NCBI GenBank assembly: GCA_903873475.1
Contig: CAIQON010000164.1
Span: forward strand, 1-36,850
Direction of reading: 5' to 3'
DNA: 36,850 bases
From: an uncultured bacterium
GTDB lineage: Bacteria > Pseudomonadota > Gammaproteobacteria > Burkholderiales > CAIKXV01
Shown: positions 1-7,696 of the stretch, piece after piece
Numbering within the stretch: position 1 is the stretch's first letter
Layout: every line of letters begins with the position of its first letter
Translations under genes and position numbers: made by a program
Notes under the pieces: generated by a model
Seen by the model: only the letters and a program-made list of their open reading frames with translations
Database searches by the model: none
Told to the model about the DNA's origin: nothing

Positions 1-528
1 CGCATATCGCGCCTTTGCGGCATGAAGGAACTCGACACCTCGCGCGAGTCTTTCCTGGCGCGACAGGGCTGGCATCCCCGGAAGGGCTTCCAAAGACTTG
101 CGGGAGGGCTCTGTACCCCTCAGGCTTTTCGGATAGCAGGCCAAGTACCAGATCTGGAAGGCCTGCATGGTTAAGGACAGCCCCGATCCTAGTTCCCCAC
201 ACTCGATCGTAGAGAAGAAAATGAGGTGATCATTCTCCTCTTCCTCGAACGAGATAGTTGCCAGCGGATCGTGGTCTGCATGCTTCAGAAAGTTGCTGAC
301 TCCGTTCAGGACTTCAAGCGCTTGCTTGCGTGGCAGTCCTGAGTCAGCGATTAACCGCTCTCTCCAAGACGCCCCTGACTGTGCAGCTTCGACAAGATCT
401 GAGTAGAGCCTAAACGCTGCAGCGGCAAGGGTGCGTACGGCCAATGGATCCCGGTCAGAAAGAAGGAGCTCAATCGCGACGTCGAGTTGATTCGATGCGG
501 CGTCGGTTTTTGAGGCTCTGATAAGCAT
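1..528 (-). CDS. Uncharacterised protein, 3' end beyond the left edge
   Basis: An open frame starts at the ATG read from 528-526 and runs without a stop to base 1, giving 176 residues in the window. I do not recognise the family. The product looks soluble: it starts MLIRASKTDAASNQLDVAIE, has a predicted helical first half with many Ala/Leu, then a segment NGVSNFLKHADHDPLATISF, an acidic stretch (EEEEND), and an aromatic patch (FQIWYLACYP). No signal peptide or membrane segment is seen. Codon use (TCA, CTT, TTA, AGA) and GC are unlike the rest of the window: bases 181-360 contain 95 G+C of 180. This makes recent acquisition plausible but does not prove it. A short AGG lies 6-8 bases before the ATG. 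The heptamer GTTAGGC just upstream resembles an integron core site, but no full attC is visible. The long uninterrupted frame with sensible composition is the only evidence that it is coding. Confidence 0.75.
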   Translation of the reverse strand, partial: MLIRASKTDAASNQLDVAIELLLSDRDPLAVRTLAAAAFRLYSDLVEAAQSGASWRERLIADSGLPRKQALEVLNGVSNFLKHADHDPLATISFEEEENDHLIFFSTIECGELGSGLSLTMQAFQIWYLACYPKSLRGTEPSRKSLEALPGMPALSRQERLARGVEFLHAAKARYA

Positions 529-723
529 GCTGCCTAACGTGTTGTAGGGAGACGAAAGTGCCGGTTACCACCGCCGACTGTCTCCATAACTCGGCGTCCG
601 ACCGGGTGTCTTTCTCGCTTCACACCCACAGCTTGCGTGGACCGAGCGCATTATCTCCACAGATAGTTCCCGATGAAAACCCGCACGCTGCCGCTCCGGC
701 CGTTGAAGTCCGACGGTTTGCAG

Positions 724-1668
724 TCAGGCGAGCGTTCGCCCTTCGCCTCCAAGGAAGGCCTTCACGTTCCCGATGAATGTCGCTTGCCGATGCGCGCGTA
801 TCTCGCGCGTCGACGATCCAATATGCGGCACCAGCATCACCTGGTCCATCGCGCGCAGTTCCGCCGGTACCCGCGGCTCGTCCTCGAACACTTCCAGCCC
901 GGCGCCTGCGATCACGCCCGACGCCAACGCCTCGATCAGGGCGGTCTCGTCCACCACCGCGCCGCGGCTCACGTTGACCAAGAAGCCCTGCGGGCCGAGC
1001 GCGGCCAGGACTTGTGCATCTACCAGCCTCCGGGTGGCTGCGGTCGAGGCACAGCACACCACGAGGCAGTCGACCGCTTCGGCCATCGGCACCAGCGCCG
1101 GGAAGTACGGCCACGGCGCATCTGCCTTCGGCGAAGGTCCATGCCACACGACCTTCATGCCGAACCCTTCGATCCTGCGTGCCACGGCGCGCCCGATCGA
1201 CCCCAGCCCCACCAACCCGACGGTCTTGCCGCGCAGGTCGGTGCTCATCGGGAACGGGCCTTCTGGCCAGCGGCCGGCGCGCACGAAGCGGTCGGCTTCG
1301 CACAGGCGGCGCATCGTGCCGATCATCAGGCCGAGCGCGACGTCGGCGACGGCTTCCTCGGTCCAGTCCGGTGTGTTGCTCAGGGTGATACCGCGGGCCT
1401 TCGCAGCAGCGAGGTCGAACGTGCCATGGCCCATGCCGAAGCAGGCGACATGGCCGAGGTTCGGCAACTCGTCGAGGTCGCGTGCCGTGAAGCCGCGCAC
1501 GCCGGTGGTCACCAGTACGCGAATGCGCGCGCCGTGTTCGCGCAGGAAGGCATCGGCGTCGGGTAGAAGCCATCGCCGGTGCAGCGTGCAGAACGTCTCC
1601 GCCTCGGCGAGCGCCGGTGGATAGACCGGTGCGATCGCCAGCAGTTCGGGCCGTGCTGCGCCCGGCAT
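724..1668 (-). CDS. D-isomer-specific 2-hydroxyacid dehydrogenase
   Basis: This is a 314-residue NAD(P)-dependent 2-hydroxyacid dehydrogenase of the glyoxylate/hydroxypyruvate reductase and phosphoglycerate dehydrogenase superfamily, which interconverts 2-oxoacids and D-2-hydroxyacids in the cytoplasm. The Rossmann motif GLGSIG is at residues 154-159. The catalytic triad expected for the family is visible: Arg235 in VNVSRGA, Glu264 in VFEDEP and His282 in VPHIGSS. The length is normal and there is no C-terminal ACT domain, so it is not a full-length SerA. The start ATG (1668-1666) overlaps the stop of the upstream amidohydrolase gene by one base (TGATG), which suggests translational coupling. 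It is the last gene of the minus-strand block. The substrate cannot be told from sequence. By context it may reduce or oxidise a hydroxyacid produced by the neighbouring hydrolase or lyase enzymes. Confidence 0.9.
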   Translation of the reverse strand: MPGAARPELLAIAPVYPPALAEAETFCTLHRRWLLPDADAFLREHGARIRVLVTTGVRGFTARDLDELPNLGHVACFGMGHGTFDLAAAKARGITLSNTPDWTEEAVADVALGLMIGTMRRLCEADRFVRAGRWPEGPFPMSTDLRGKTVGLVGLGSIGRAVARRIEGFGMKVVWHGPSPKADAPWPYFPALVPMAEAVDCLVVCCASTAATRRLVDAQVLAALGPQGFLVNVSRGAVVDETALIEALASGVIAGAGLEVFEDEPRVPAELRAMDQVMLVPHIGSSTREIRAHRQATFIGNVKAFLGGEGRTLA

Positions 1669-2681
1669 CAGGGCTTCTCGCCGAGCACTTCCAGGGCGTT
1701 CACCGACAGGATGCGCTCGCGCTCTGCATCGGTGAGACCGTCGACCTGCGCGAGCATGCCGAGCGGATCGTCCTCGGCCATGTCGAACGGCGCGTCGGTG
1801 CCGATCATCACGCGATCGGCGCCCACGCGGCGGATCAGGAAGCGCAGCGATTCGACGTCATGGGTCAGCGAGTCGAAGCGGAAGCGGTGCAGCTGAGACT
1901 CGGGCGGGTTCGACGTGTTGGCCTTGGCTTCCTTGCGCACCTGGTATCCGTGGTCGAGCCGGCCGAACTGGTAGGGCAGGTGGCCGCCGCCGTGGGCGAG
2001 AATGAAATCGAGGTCGGGCAGGGCGTCGAGCGTGCCGTCGAGCATCAGGTGCGAGGCCATCAGCGCGGTGTCGAACGGCAGGCCATGGGTGTTGCCGAGG
2101 TAGTAGCTGCAGAGATCCTTCGGCAGCGCGCCTGCGATGTACGGATGGGCGAACACTGCCACCTTGAGTTCCGCTGCGCGCTTGAGCACCGGGCGGAACT
2201 TCGCATCCGAGACCAGGTCGCCCTTGATGCGGCAGCCGAGCTCGACTGCGCGGAAGCCGTGCTCGCGCGTGGCGCGCTCCAGTTCTGCGACCGCGGCATC
2301 GACATCCTGCATCGGCAGCGTGGCCATGCCGCGGAAGCGTGTCGGGCGCGAGGCCACCATCGCGGCGATGCCGTCGTTGAGCACGCGCGCAGCGTCGAGC
2401 CCCTTGTCGGCGTCAAGCCAGTAGAAGAACACCACCGGCGTCACCGACAGCACCGAGATGTCGATGCCCTTGCGGTCCATGCCTGCGATCTTGGCGTCGA
2501 CGTCATGGAACTCGGGAAACAGCGGCGATCCGTGGTTGTCGTCACGCACCAGCGCCTCGTCGGCGCCGGTGCCGCGCACCGTCATGCCGAAGTCGCTCGG
2601 CCGCTGACGGATCGCCTCGACCATGGCCCTGGGCAGCACATGGCTGTGCATGTCGATCACCGGCGGCTTGTTGCCCTTCAT
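1668..2681 (-). CDS. Amidohydrolase-2 / ACMSD-like metal-dependent hydrolase or decarboxylase
   Basis: This is a 337-residue TIM-barrel protein of the amidohydrolase-2 family, which includes aminocarboxymuconate-semialdehyde decarboxylase, 5-carboxyvanillate decarboxylase and 4-oxalomesaconate hydratase. Members act on carboxylated aromatic-derived compounds using a divalent metal. The metal ligands are visible: His12 and His14 in DMHSHVLP, His179 in FAHPY, His230 in LAHGGGH and Asp296 in IGTDAPFD. A GGAG sits about 8 bases before the ATG. It lies 45 bp downstream of a Bug receptor gene and is coupled to the hydroxyacid dehydrogenase gene. The family is clear. The choice between hydrolase, hydratase and decarboxylase activity is not resolvable from sequence. 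A decarboxylase or hydratase role on a dicarboxylate or tricarboxylate would fit the receptor context, but this is inference. Confidence 0.88.
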   Translation of the reverse strand: MKGNKPPVIDMHSHVLPRAMVEAIRQRPSDFGMTVRGTGADEALVRDDNHGSPLFPEFHDVDAKIAGMDRKGIDISVLSVTPVVFFYWLDADKGLDAARVLNDGIAAMVASRPTRFRGMATLPMQDVDAAVAELERATREHGFRAVELGCRIKGDLVSDAKFRPVLKRAAELKVAVFAHPYIAGALPKDLCSYYLGNTHGLPFDTALMASHLMLDGTLDALPDLDFILAHGGGHLPYQFGRLDHGYQVRKEAKANTSNPPESQLHRFRFDSLTHDVESLRFLIRRVGADRVMIGTDAPFDMAEDDPLGMLAQVDGLTDAERERILSVNALEVLGEKP

Positions 2682-2726
2682 GCTGCGACTCCAGTCGTTC
2701 GTTCGATGGTGGTGTGTGATCGGCGC

Positions 2727-3719
2727 TCAGTCGCCCTTGATGCCGGCGTCCCTGATCACCTGGGCGAAGCGCTTCGACTCGCTGCGGATGAACGCGCCGA
2801 ATTCCTCGGGGGTGCTGGTCATCGGTTCGACGCCGGCGCTCGCGAACTTGGGCTTCATGTCCGGTGCGCTGACGGCCTTCGCCAGTTCCGTGTTCAGGCG
2901 GTTGATGATCTCACGCGGGGTGCCGGTCGGTGCCAGCATGCCGTACCAGACGCTGATCTCGAAGTTCGGGAAGCCCGATTCCTTCGAGGTCGGCACGTTC
3001 GGCAGGTCGCTGAAACGTTCCGGCATCAGCACGGCCAGCGCGCGTACCCGCCCTGCATTGATCTGCTGCACGGCAGCTGGCGCCGCGACCACCAGCATGT
3101 CGATCTCGCCACCGACCAGTGCGCCCAGCGCGACGCCTGATCCCTTGTAAGGCACATGTACGATGTCGAGCTTCTCGAGGCTCTTCAGCAGTTCGGGTGC
3201 AAGGTGTGTGGTGGTGCCGACCCCACCAGAGCCGTAGTTCAGGCGGCCCGGTGACTTGCGCGCGATCTGCACCAGGTCCCTCAGGTTCTTCGCCGGCACC
3301 GACGGATGCACCACCAGCACGTTGCGCACCGCGCCGACCAGCGCGATCGGCGCGAGGTCTTTCTGCGGGTCGTAGTTGAGCTTGGTGTACATCAGCGGGC
3401 TCAGCGCGATCACCGGCGAGCTGAGCACGATCGTGTAGCCGTCCGGTGCGGCACGCGCGGCCAGTTCCAGGCCCACGTTGCCGCTCGCGCCGGGGCGCGA
3501 TTCGATCACTAGCGGCTGGCCGAGGTTCTCGGCGAGCCGCGACGACACCAGACGGCCGACCAGGTCGGTCGGGCCGCCGGGCGGGAAGGGCGAGATCATC
3601 CGGATCGGACGGTTCGGGTACTGGCCCTGGGCGTGGACCGGCAGGGCCAACGTGGCGAGGGTCGCCAGCGACATAAGCCCGAGCAGTGCCGTCGGGCCGT
3701 TCGAACGCGCGTGCTTCAT
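2727..3719 (-). CDS. Bug-family periplasmic solute receptor (TTT/TctC type)
   Basis: This is a 330-residue periplasmic binding protein of the Bug (TctC) family, the receptor of tripartite tricarboxylate transporters, which typically binds carboxylates. I chose the ATG at 3719 because GGAGGAGG lies 5-8 bases upstream, and because it directly precedes a signal peptide (MKHARSNGPTALLGLMSLAT... ending PVHAQ). A 15-residue longer frame exists but its start would precede the Shine-Dalgarno sequence. The mature protein opens with the family hallmark YPNRPIRMISPFPPGGPTD and has later family segments (LNYGSGGVG, HVPYKGSG, WYGMLAPTGTP). No TctA or TctB membrane subunit is encoded in the window, so this is an orphan receptor, as is common for Burkholderiales Bug proteins. 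The adjacent amidohydrolase suggests its ligand feeds that pathway. Confidence 0.93.
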   Translation of the reverse strand: MKHARSNGPTALLGLMSLATLATLALPVHAQGQYPNRPIRMISPFPPGGPTDLVGRLVSSRLAENLGQPLVIESRPGASGNVGLELAARAAPDGYTIVLSSPVIALSPLMYTKLNYDPQKDLAPIALVGAVRNVLVVHPSVPAKNLRDLVQIARKSPGRLNYGSGGVGTTTHLAPELLKSLEKLDIVHVPYKGSGVALGALVGGEIDMLVVAAPAAVQQINAGRVRALAVLMPERFSDLPNVPTSKESGFPNFEISVWYGMLAPTGTPREIINRLNTELAKAVSAPDMKPKFASAGVEPMTSTPEEFGAFIRSESKRFAQVIRDAGIKGD

Positions 3720-3791
3720 GAAACCTCCTCCGGGCGCGCAGCCCTCTGCGAGGCGGCGCGCCACATCTTGCGTGGGGATGGACAGCCTTGG

Positions 3792-4262
3792 CTAGTAGTG
3801 CGACTTGAAGCTGATCGCTTCCCGGTACTGCAGGTCTTCGAGGTCGATGTACGAGCGCTTCGTCTCCTTGTCGACCGTGTACTGGATCTTCTTGTCCGTC
3901 TCGTTGGTCGCGCGGATATCGAGCAGTTCCAGGTATTCCTTCACCTCCCACTCGTGCGCACCGGCGATGCCAGCCGGCGCGTAGATCATCGAGCCGGGCC
4001 CGACCTCGAATTCTTCGCCGTTGAAGTTGCGCACCGTCGCATGGCCGGCGATCACGTAGTAGCAGGCCTCGATCGGATGCCAGTGCAGCTGTTCGTACGT
4101 GCCAGGCTTGTAGGTAGCACGGCCGACGCGGACGCGGTCGGTATCCTGTACGCCGGGCCAGCCGACCAGACGCTGGTAGGTCTGGCCGTCGGTGACGCCC
4201 CGCTTTCCGGGGAAATCAGCTTCACTGATCACGCGCAGCGTGGGTTTGACTTCTACGGTCAT
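3792..4262 (-). CDS. Small cupin-domain protein
   Basis: This is a 156-residue single-cupin protein. Cupin motif 1 is seen as HWHPIE with His60, His62 and Glu65, and motif 2 as APAGIAGAHEW with His103. All four canonical metal ligands are therefore present, so a metal-dependent enzyme (oxygenase, isomerase or decarboxylase) is possible. The reaction cannot be assigned. It has no signal peptide. The AAGGA Shine-Dalgarno sequence lies inside the 3' end of the upstream VOC gene, whose stop is only 4 bp away, so the two are probably translated together. The next gene downstream is a Bug receptor 72 bp away. Confidence 0.85.
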   Translation of the reverse strand: MTVEVKPTLRVISEADFPGKRGVTDGQTYQRLVGWPGVQDTDRVRVGRATYKPGTYEQLHWHPIEACYYVIAGHATVRNFNGEEFEVGPGSMIYAPAGIAGAHEWEVKEYLELLDIRATNETDKKIQYTVDKETKRSYIDLEDLQYREAISFKSHY

Positions 4263-4266
4263 GGTG

Positions 4267-4665
4267 TCAGTCCTTGCGCTCGAGCAGTTCGACGCTCACG
4301 CCATCGGGTGCCTCGATGAAGCAGATGCGCGTGGTCGGGTTGATCACGGTCGGCTCCATCAGGAACTTCACGTCCTTGGTACGCAGCTCGGCGCACAGTG
4401 CGTCAAAGTCGCCCGTCACGCGCATGCCGAAGTGGTCGATGCCCCACTGCAGGTCGGTCTTGCCGGTAGCGGCCTCGCCGGGACGCTGGCCACGAACGAT
4501 GATCATTGCGCCGCCGCCGAACGAAAGGTAGATCTGCGGCGCGCCCGCGATCTCGACCGAACGCTCGACCTTTCCACCGAGGCGGTCGATGTACCAGTCG
4601 GCGGTGCCCTTCGGGTCGGGGCTGATCACATGGGTGTGGTCGAAGGAGAGGCTTGCTGCGGGCAT
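4267..4665 (-). CDS. VOC (glyoxalase/dioxygenase-fold) protein
   Basis: This is a 132-residue vicinal-oxygen-chelate protein. The beta-alpha-beta-beta-beta pattern is recognisable, with candidate metal ligands His10 (FDHTHV), His78 (GIDHFGMRV) and Glu126 (GVSVELLE), the usual pattern for glyoxalase I, extradiol dioxygenase-like and epimerase members. It is a one-module protein, half the length of a two-module extradiol dioxygenase, so it would act as a dimer if enzymatic. AAAGGA lies just upstream of the ATG. It precedes the cupin gene by 4 bp. A 98-bp gap (4666-4763) separates it from the double-cupin gene. No clear promoter or terminator is seen there. The substrate is unknown. Confidence 0.88.
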   Translation of the reverse strand: MPAASLSFDHTHVISPDPKGTADWYIDRLGGKVERSVEIAGAPQIYLSFGGGAMIIVRGQRPGEAATGKTDLQWGIDHFGMRVTGDFDALCAELRTKDVKFLMEPTVINPTTRICFIEAPDGVSVELLERKD

Positions 4666-4763
4666 GTTCGTCCTTTCTGTCTGTTGCGCTCAACGCGCAG
4701 GGGCATGATGCCGTCGCCATCGGGGGTGCGCAATGGGCACCGACGAAGCTCACGCAGCCAGCG

Positions 4764-5444
4764 CTACCCTGCTGCGGTGCCGTGTCGATCGTCGACCAGG
4801 TGCCCGGTCTTCACCAGGATCGTGCAGCCTTCCGTGCTGAACGGTCGGTGCTGGCTCAGGTGCGGGCTGCGCAGCCAGCTGCCCGCCGGATAGCGTCCGT
4901 ATTCATCCTCGAACACGCCGTCGATCACGTAGATCTCCTCGCCGCCCCAGTGCCGGTGCGCCTGGAAGCGGGTGCCGGGTGCCCAGCGCACCAGCGCCGT
5001 GTGCTGGGTGCGGAACTCGCACAGCGGCAGCACGCTCAAGCCTTCGACCAGCCCCTGCCGCCATTGCGTGTTCGTGGTGTCGATGACCACCTGCTGCAGG
5101 TCCTCGGGGTGCACATGGCGCAGCTTCACGAACAGCGTGCAGCCACCGGCCGAGCCGGGCGCATGGCTCGACCCCGGGGGGTTGCGCATGAAGGTGCCCG
5201 GACCATGGGTGCCGGCTTCGTCCAGGAAGTCGCCGTCGAGCACGAAGATCTCTTCGCCGAGGTCGTGTCGGTGCGTGGGGAAGCTCGACCCCGGTGCATA
5301 TCGGACGATGGACGTGGCGCGCGCCACCTCACCCCCGTCGCGGTCGAGCATCTTGCGCTGCACTCCAGGCGACGGCGAGTCGACCCATTCGAGGGTGTGG
5401 GTGTCGATCGCGACGCGCTGGGTCAGGTCCGCGTGTATCTGCAT
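4764..5444 (-). CDS. Double-cupin protein of ChrR-cupin type
   Basis: This 226-residue protein is made of two homologous cupin modules. Module 1 has HRH at 58-60, GEEIFVLDG following, RNPPGSSH with His94, and GCTLFVK. Module 2 repeats this as HRH at 163-165, GGEEIYVIDG, SPHLSQH with His199, and GCTILVK. The GEEIFVLDG...DE.G...PG...R.P signature is that of the cupin domain found at the C-terminus of ChrR anti-sigma factors. The ChrR N-terminal zinc/sigma-binding domain is absent, so I do not call it an anti-sigma factor. It may be a stand-alone metal-binding enzyme or sensor. The ATG has only a weak Shine-Dalgarno sequence. It lies 48 bp downstream of modC. The internal duplication is clear. 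The function is unknown. Confidence 0.87.
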   Translation of the reverse strand: MQIHADLTQRVAIDTHTLEWVDSPSPGVQRKMLDRDGGEVARATSIVRYAPGSSFPTHRHDLGEEIFVLDGDFLDEAGTHGPGTFMRNPPGSSHAPGSAGGCTLFVKLRHVHPEDLQQVVIDTTNTQWRQGLVEGLSVLPLCEFRTQHTALVRWAPGTRFQAHRHWGGEEIYVIDGVFEDEYGRYPAGSWLRSPHLSQHRPFSTEGCTILVKTGHLVDDRHGTAAG

Positions 5445-5492
5445 GGCAGGCGTCCGAATCGGGTGAGGTACGAGGTCCCATTCTCCATCGAT

Positions 5493-6182
5493 TCAGGGTG
5501 CTCCGGGCGGAGATGCGCGGTCGTGTATCCCGCCATCGCGCAGGTACAGCGTCTGTTCGCCGAACCACTCGATGTCGTCCGGATCGTGCGTGATCATCAC
5601 GATCGGGATGCCGATGGCCGTGAGCAGCCGATCGAGTTCGCCGCGCGTGCGCTGGCGCAGTTCCGGGTCGAGCGCCGAGAACGGTTCGTCGAGCAGCAGC
5701 GCGCGTGGCTCGTTGACCAGCGCGCGGGCGAGCGCAACGCGCTGGCGCTGACCGCCAGACAGCTCGGCCGGACGCTGCAGCGCGACCTCGCGCAACTGCA
5801 GCGCATCCAGCCAGCGCTCGACCGCGGGGCCACCGGCATCGCCCGGCGGATTGCGCAGCCCGGTCGACAGGCCGAACGCGACGTTCTGCCGGACATTCAG
5901 CCCGGGGAACAGCGCATAGTCCTGGAACAGGTAGCCGAAGCGGCGCGCCCGCGCTGGGACATGCACGCGCGCCGCGGCATCGAACAGTGTCTCGCCGTCG
6001 AACAGGATACGGCCGCGGTCGGGCACCAGCAGGCCGGCCAGCGCCTGCAGCGTGAGGCTCTTGCCGGCACCGGACGGGCCGTAGATCACGGTGCGCCGGG
6101 CGGTCGTCTCGAACGCCACGCGCAGTTCGAAGCGGCGGCGTGTGCCGCCGACCGACTTCGCGATGTCGACGCTGAAGCTCAC
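5493..6182 (-). CDS. modC: ABC transporter ATPase, molybdate type without MOP domain
   Basis: This is a 229-residue ABC ATPase that would energise the ModB permease for molybdate or tungstate import. The motifs seen are Walker A GPSGAGKS (35-42), Q-loop Gln87, signature LSGGQ (141-145), Walker B ALLLDEP (161-167) and the H-loop His199. Typical ModC proteins are around 350 residues because of a C-terminal molybdate-binding MOP domain. Here that domain is missing, so the protein is a short ModC-like ATPase. The start is GTG, with GTGA overlapping the modB stop by 4 bp. Assignment to molybdate rather than another anion rests on the adjacent ModA-like and ModB-like genes. Confidence 0.88.
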   Translation of the reverse strand: MSFSVDIAKSVGGTRRRFELRVAFETTARRTVIYGPSGAGKSLTLQALAGLLVPDRGRILFDGETLFDAAARVHVPARARRFGYLFQDYALFPGLNVRQNVAFGLSTGLRNPPGDAGGPAVERWLDALQLREVALQRPAELSGGQRQRVALARALVNEPRALLLDEPFSALDPELRQRTRGELDRLLTAIGIPIVMITHDPDDIEWFGEQTLYLRDGGIHDRASPPGAP

Positions 6183-6862
6183 CGGCGCGCCCCAGACGGT
6201 GCCAGCCGCCCGGCCAGCAGCAGCACGACGATGCAGGTGATCGAGGTGATCAGGACCAGCGTGTTAGCGATCGAGTCCTGCCCGGCCTGCACCGCCTCGT
6301 ACACCGCGATCGACAGGGTCTGCGTCTTGCCGGGGATGCTGCCCGCGACCATCAGCGTCGCGCCGAACTCGCCCATCGAGCGCGCGAACACGAGCAGCGT
6401 GCCGGCGAGGATGCCGGGCCACGCGAGTGGCACCGTCACCCGGAAGAACACGGCCCACTCGCCCAGACCGAGCACCCGCGCCGCCTGCTCGAGTTGCGGA
6501 TCGACTGCCTCGAACGCCGTGCGCGCCGCCTTGAGCACGAGCGGAAATGCCACCAGCGAGGCGGCGATCACCGCGCCCTGCCAGGTGAAGATCAGGTTGA
6601 TGCCGAAGGTGTCGTGCAGCCAGCCGCCGAGCCAGCCGCGCCGGCCGATCAGCACCAGCAGGTAGTAGCCGAGCACGGTCGGCGGCAGCACGAAGGGCAG
6701 CGTGAGGATCGCGTCCACCAGTTCACGGCCGGGAAAGGCCTTGCGCGCCAGCAGCCAGCCGACGGCCGTACCCAGCACCAGGTTGATGCCGGTCGCCCAC
6801 ACGGCCACCTTCAGCGTGAGGCCGAGCGTGATCCAGACGGCGGGGTCGGGTGCGGTGATCAG
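6179..6862 (-). CDS. modB: Molybdate ABC transporter permease (start uncertain)
   Basis: This is the inner-membrane permease of the ModABC importer. The protein has about five hydrophobic segments and the family EAA-type loop around EQAARVLGLGEWAVFFRVTLPLAW-like residues, followed by GEFGATLMVAGSIPGKTQT. The first canonical start in frame is GTG at 6808, giving 209 residues. However, the frame remains open upstream and encodes LITAPDPAVWITLGLTLK, which matches the N-terminal start region of ModB proteins. Including it gives 227 residues, close to the usual 225-230. The only plausible initiator there is CTG at 6862, with GGGG about 10 bases before it. I therefore give the longer form. The gap to the modA stop is about 35 bp. 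The family call is firm and the start is not. Confidence 0.85.
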   Translation of the reverse strand: MITAPDPAVWITLGLTLKVAVWATGINLVLGTAVGWLLARKAFPGRELVDAILTLPFVLPPTVLGYYLLVLIGRRGWLGGWLHDTFGINLIFTWQGAVIAASLVAFPLVLKAARTAFEAVDPQLEQAARVLGLGEWAVFFRVTVPLAWPGILAGTLLVFARSMGEFGATLMVAGSIPGKTQTLSIAVYEAVQAGQDSIANTLVLITSITCIVVLLLAGRLAPSGARR

Positions 6863-6896
6863 TTCGGCATCCCCGTTCGGACTATCCGGCCGCGCG

Positions 6897-7688
6897 TCAT
6901 GGCTTCAGGAAGCCCTGGCGCGCAAGCACGGCCTGTGCCGGCGGCGACAGCAGGAAGTCGACGAAGCGGCGTGCGACGTCCGGACTGGCGCTGCCGGCGA
7001 TCGCGGCTGCAGGGTAGAGGATGGGCGTCGATGTCGGCACCTCGAGCGCGACGCGCACCTTGCCCTTGAGGATCAGGGCGTCGGTCGCATAGACGAAGCC
7101 GGCATCGACCTCGCCGCGCGCGACATAGTCGAGGGCCTGGCGCACGTTCTGCGCGAACACCACGCGCGGCTCGACCGCCGGCCACAGCTTCGCCGCTTCC
7201 AGCGCGGAACGCGCATAGCGCCCCGCCGGTACGGTGGCCGGGCTGCCGATCGCGATGCGGCGGAAGGCAGGCTGGCCGAGGTCGGCGAGCGCCGCTGGCC
7301 GCACCTTCGCGTCGGCGGGTACCACGACGACCAGCGCGTTGCGGGCGAACGTGCGGCGGGAGCTCGCTACCAGCAGCTTCTGCTGCCCGGCACGATCCAT
7401 GGTCTGTTCGTCTGCGGATGCGAAGACATCCACCGGGGCGCCACGCGCCACCTGGGCGAGCAGCGCGTCCGATGCCGCGAAGTTGAACACCACCCGCGTC
7501 CCCGGGTTCTGCGCCTCGAACAAGGGCGCCAGTTCGCGGAATGCGTTGTTCAGGCTTGCTGCCGCTGACACGGTGAGCTCTGCCGCCAGCGTCGGGCCGC
7601 CCGCGAGCAGCGCCAGCAGCGCCAGCAGAGGCACCCGTGCGAGGGCGCCGATGCGCAGTCGGACGCGCGCCACCGGGCGCACGGGCAT
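6897..7688 (-). CDS. modA: Molybdate-binding periplasmic protein
   Basis: This is the periplasmic substrate-binding component of a ModABC importer (263 residues from the ATG at 7688). The N-terminus is a signal peptide with a long Leu/Ala core ending PTLAA. The mature part starts ELTVSAAASLNNAF, containing the oxyanion-binding Ser region. It continues with FAASDALLAQVARGAPVDVF, GSPATVPAGRYA and GEVDAGFVYATDA, all of which fit the ligand-contacting segments known from ModA. A GTG start at 7712 would overlap the upstream cupin gene. The ATG 8 bp after that gene's stop is simpler but has a weak Shine-Dalgarno sequence. Molybdate specificity is by family similarity, and tungstate or another oxyanion is possible. 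Confidence 0.9.
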   Translation of the reverse strand: MPVRPVARVRLRIGALARVPLLALLALLAGGPTLAAELTVSAAASLNNAFRELAPLFEAQNPGTRVVFNFAASDALLAQVARGAPVDVFASADEQTMDRAGQQKLLVASSRRTFARNALVVVVPADAKVRPAALADLGQPAFRRIAIGSPATVPAGRYARSALEAAKLWPAVEPRVVFAQNVRQALDYVARGEVDAGFVYATDALILKGKVRVALEVPTSTPILYPAAAIAGSASPDVARRFVDFLLSPPAQAVLARQGFLKP

Positions 7689-7696
7689 CGTTCGGC

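Noticed and set aside
532-538. GCCTAAC / GTTAGGC heptamer as an integron attC or attI site
   Set aside because: A single 7-mer matching GTTRRRY is expected often by chance, and no partner core site or imperfect inverted structure was found within 100 bases.
529-723. Possible small gene at 558-776 on the plus strand
   Set aside because: No Shine-Dalgarno, Ser/Arg/Pro-rich shadow-like peptide, and it runs into the 3' end of the dehydrogenase gene on the other strand.
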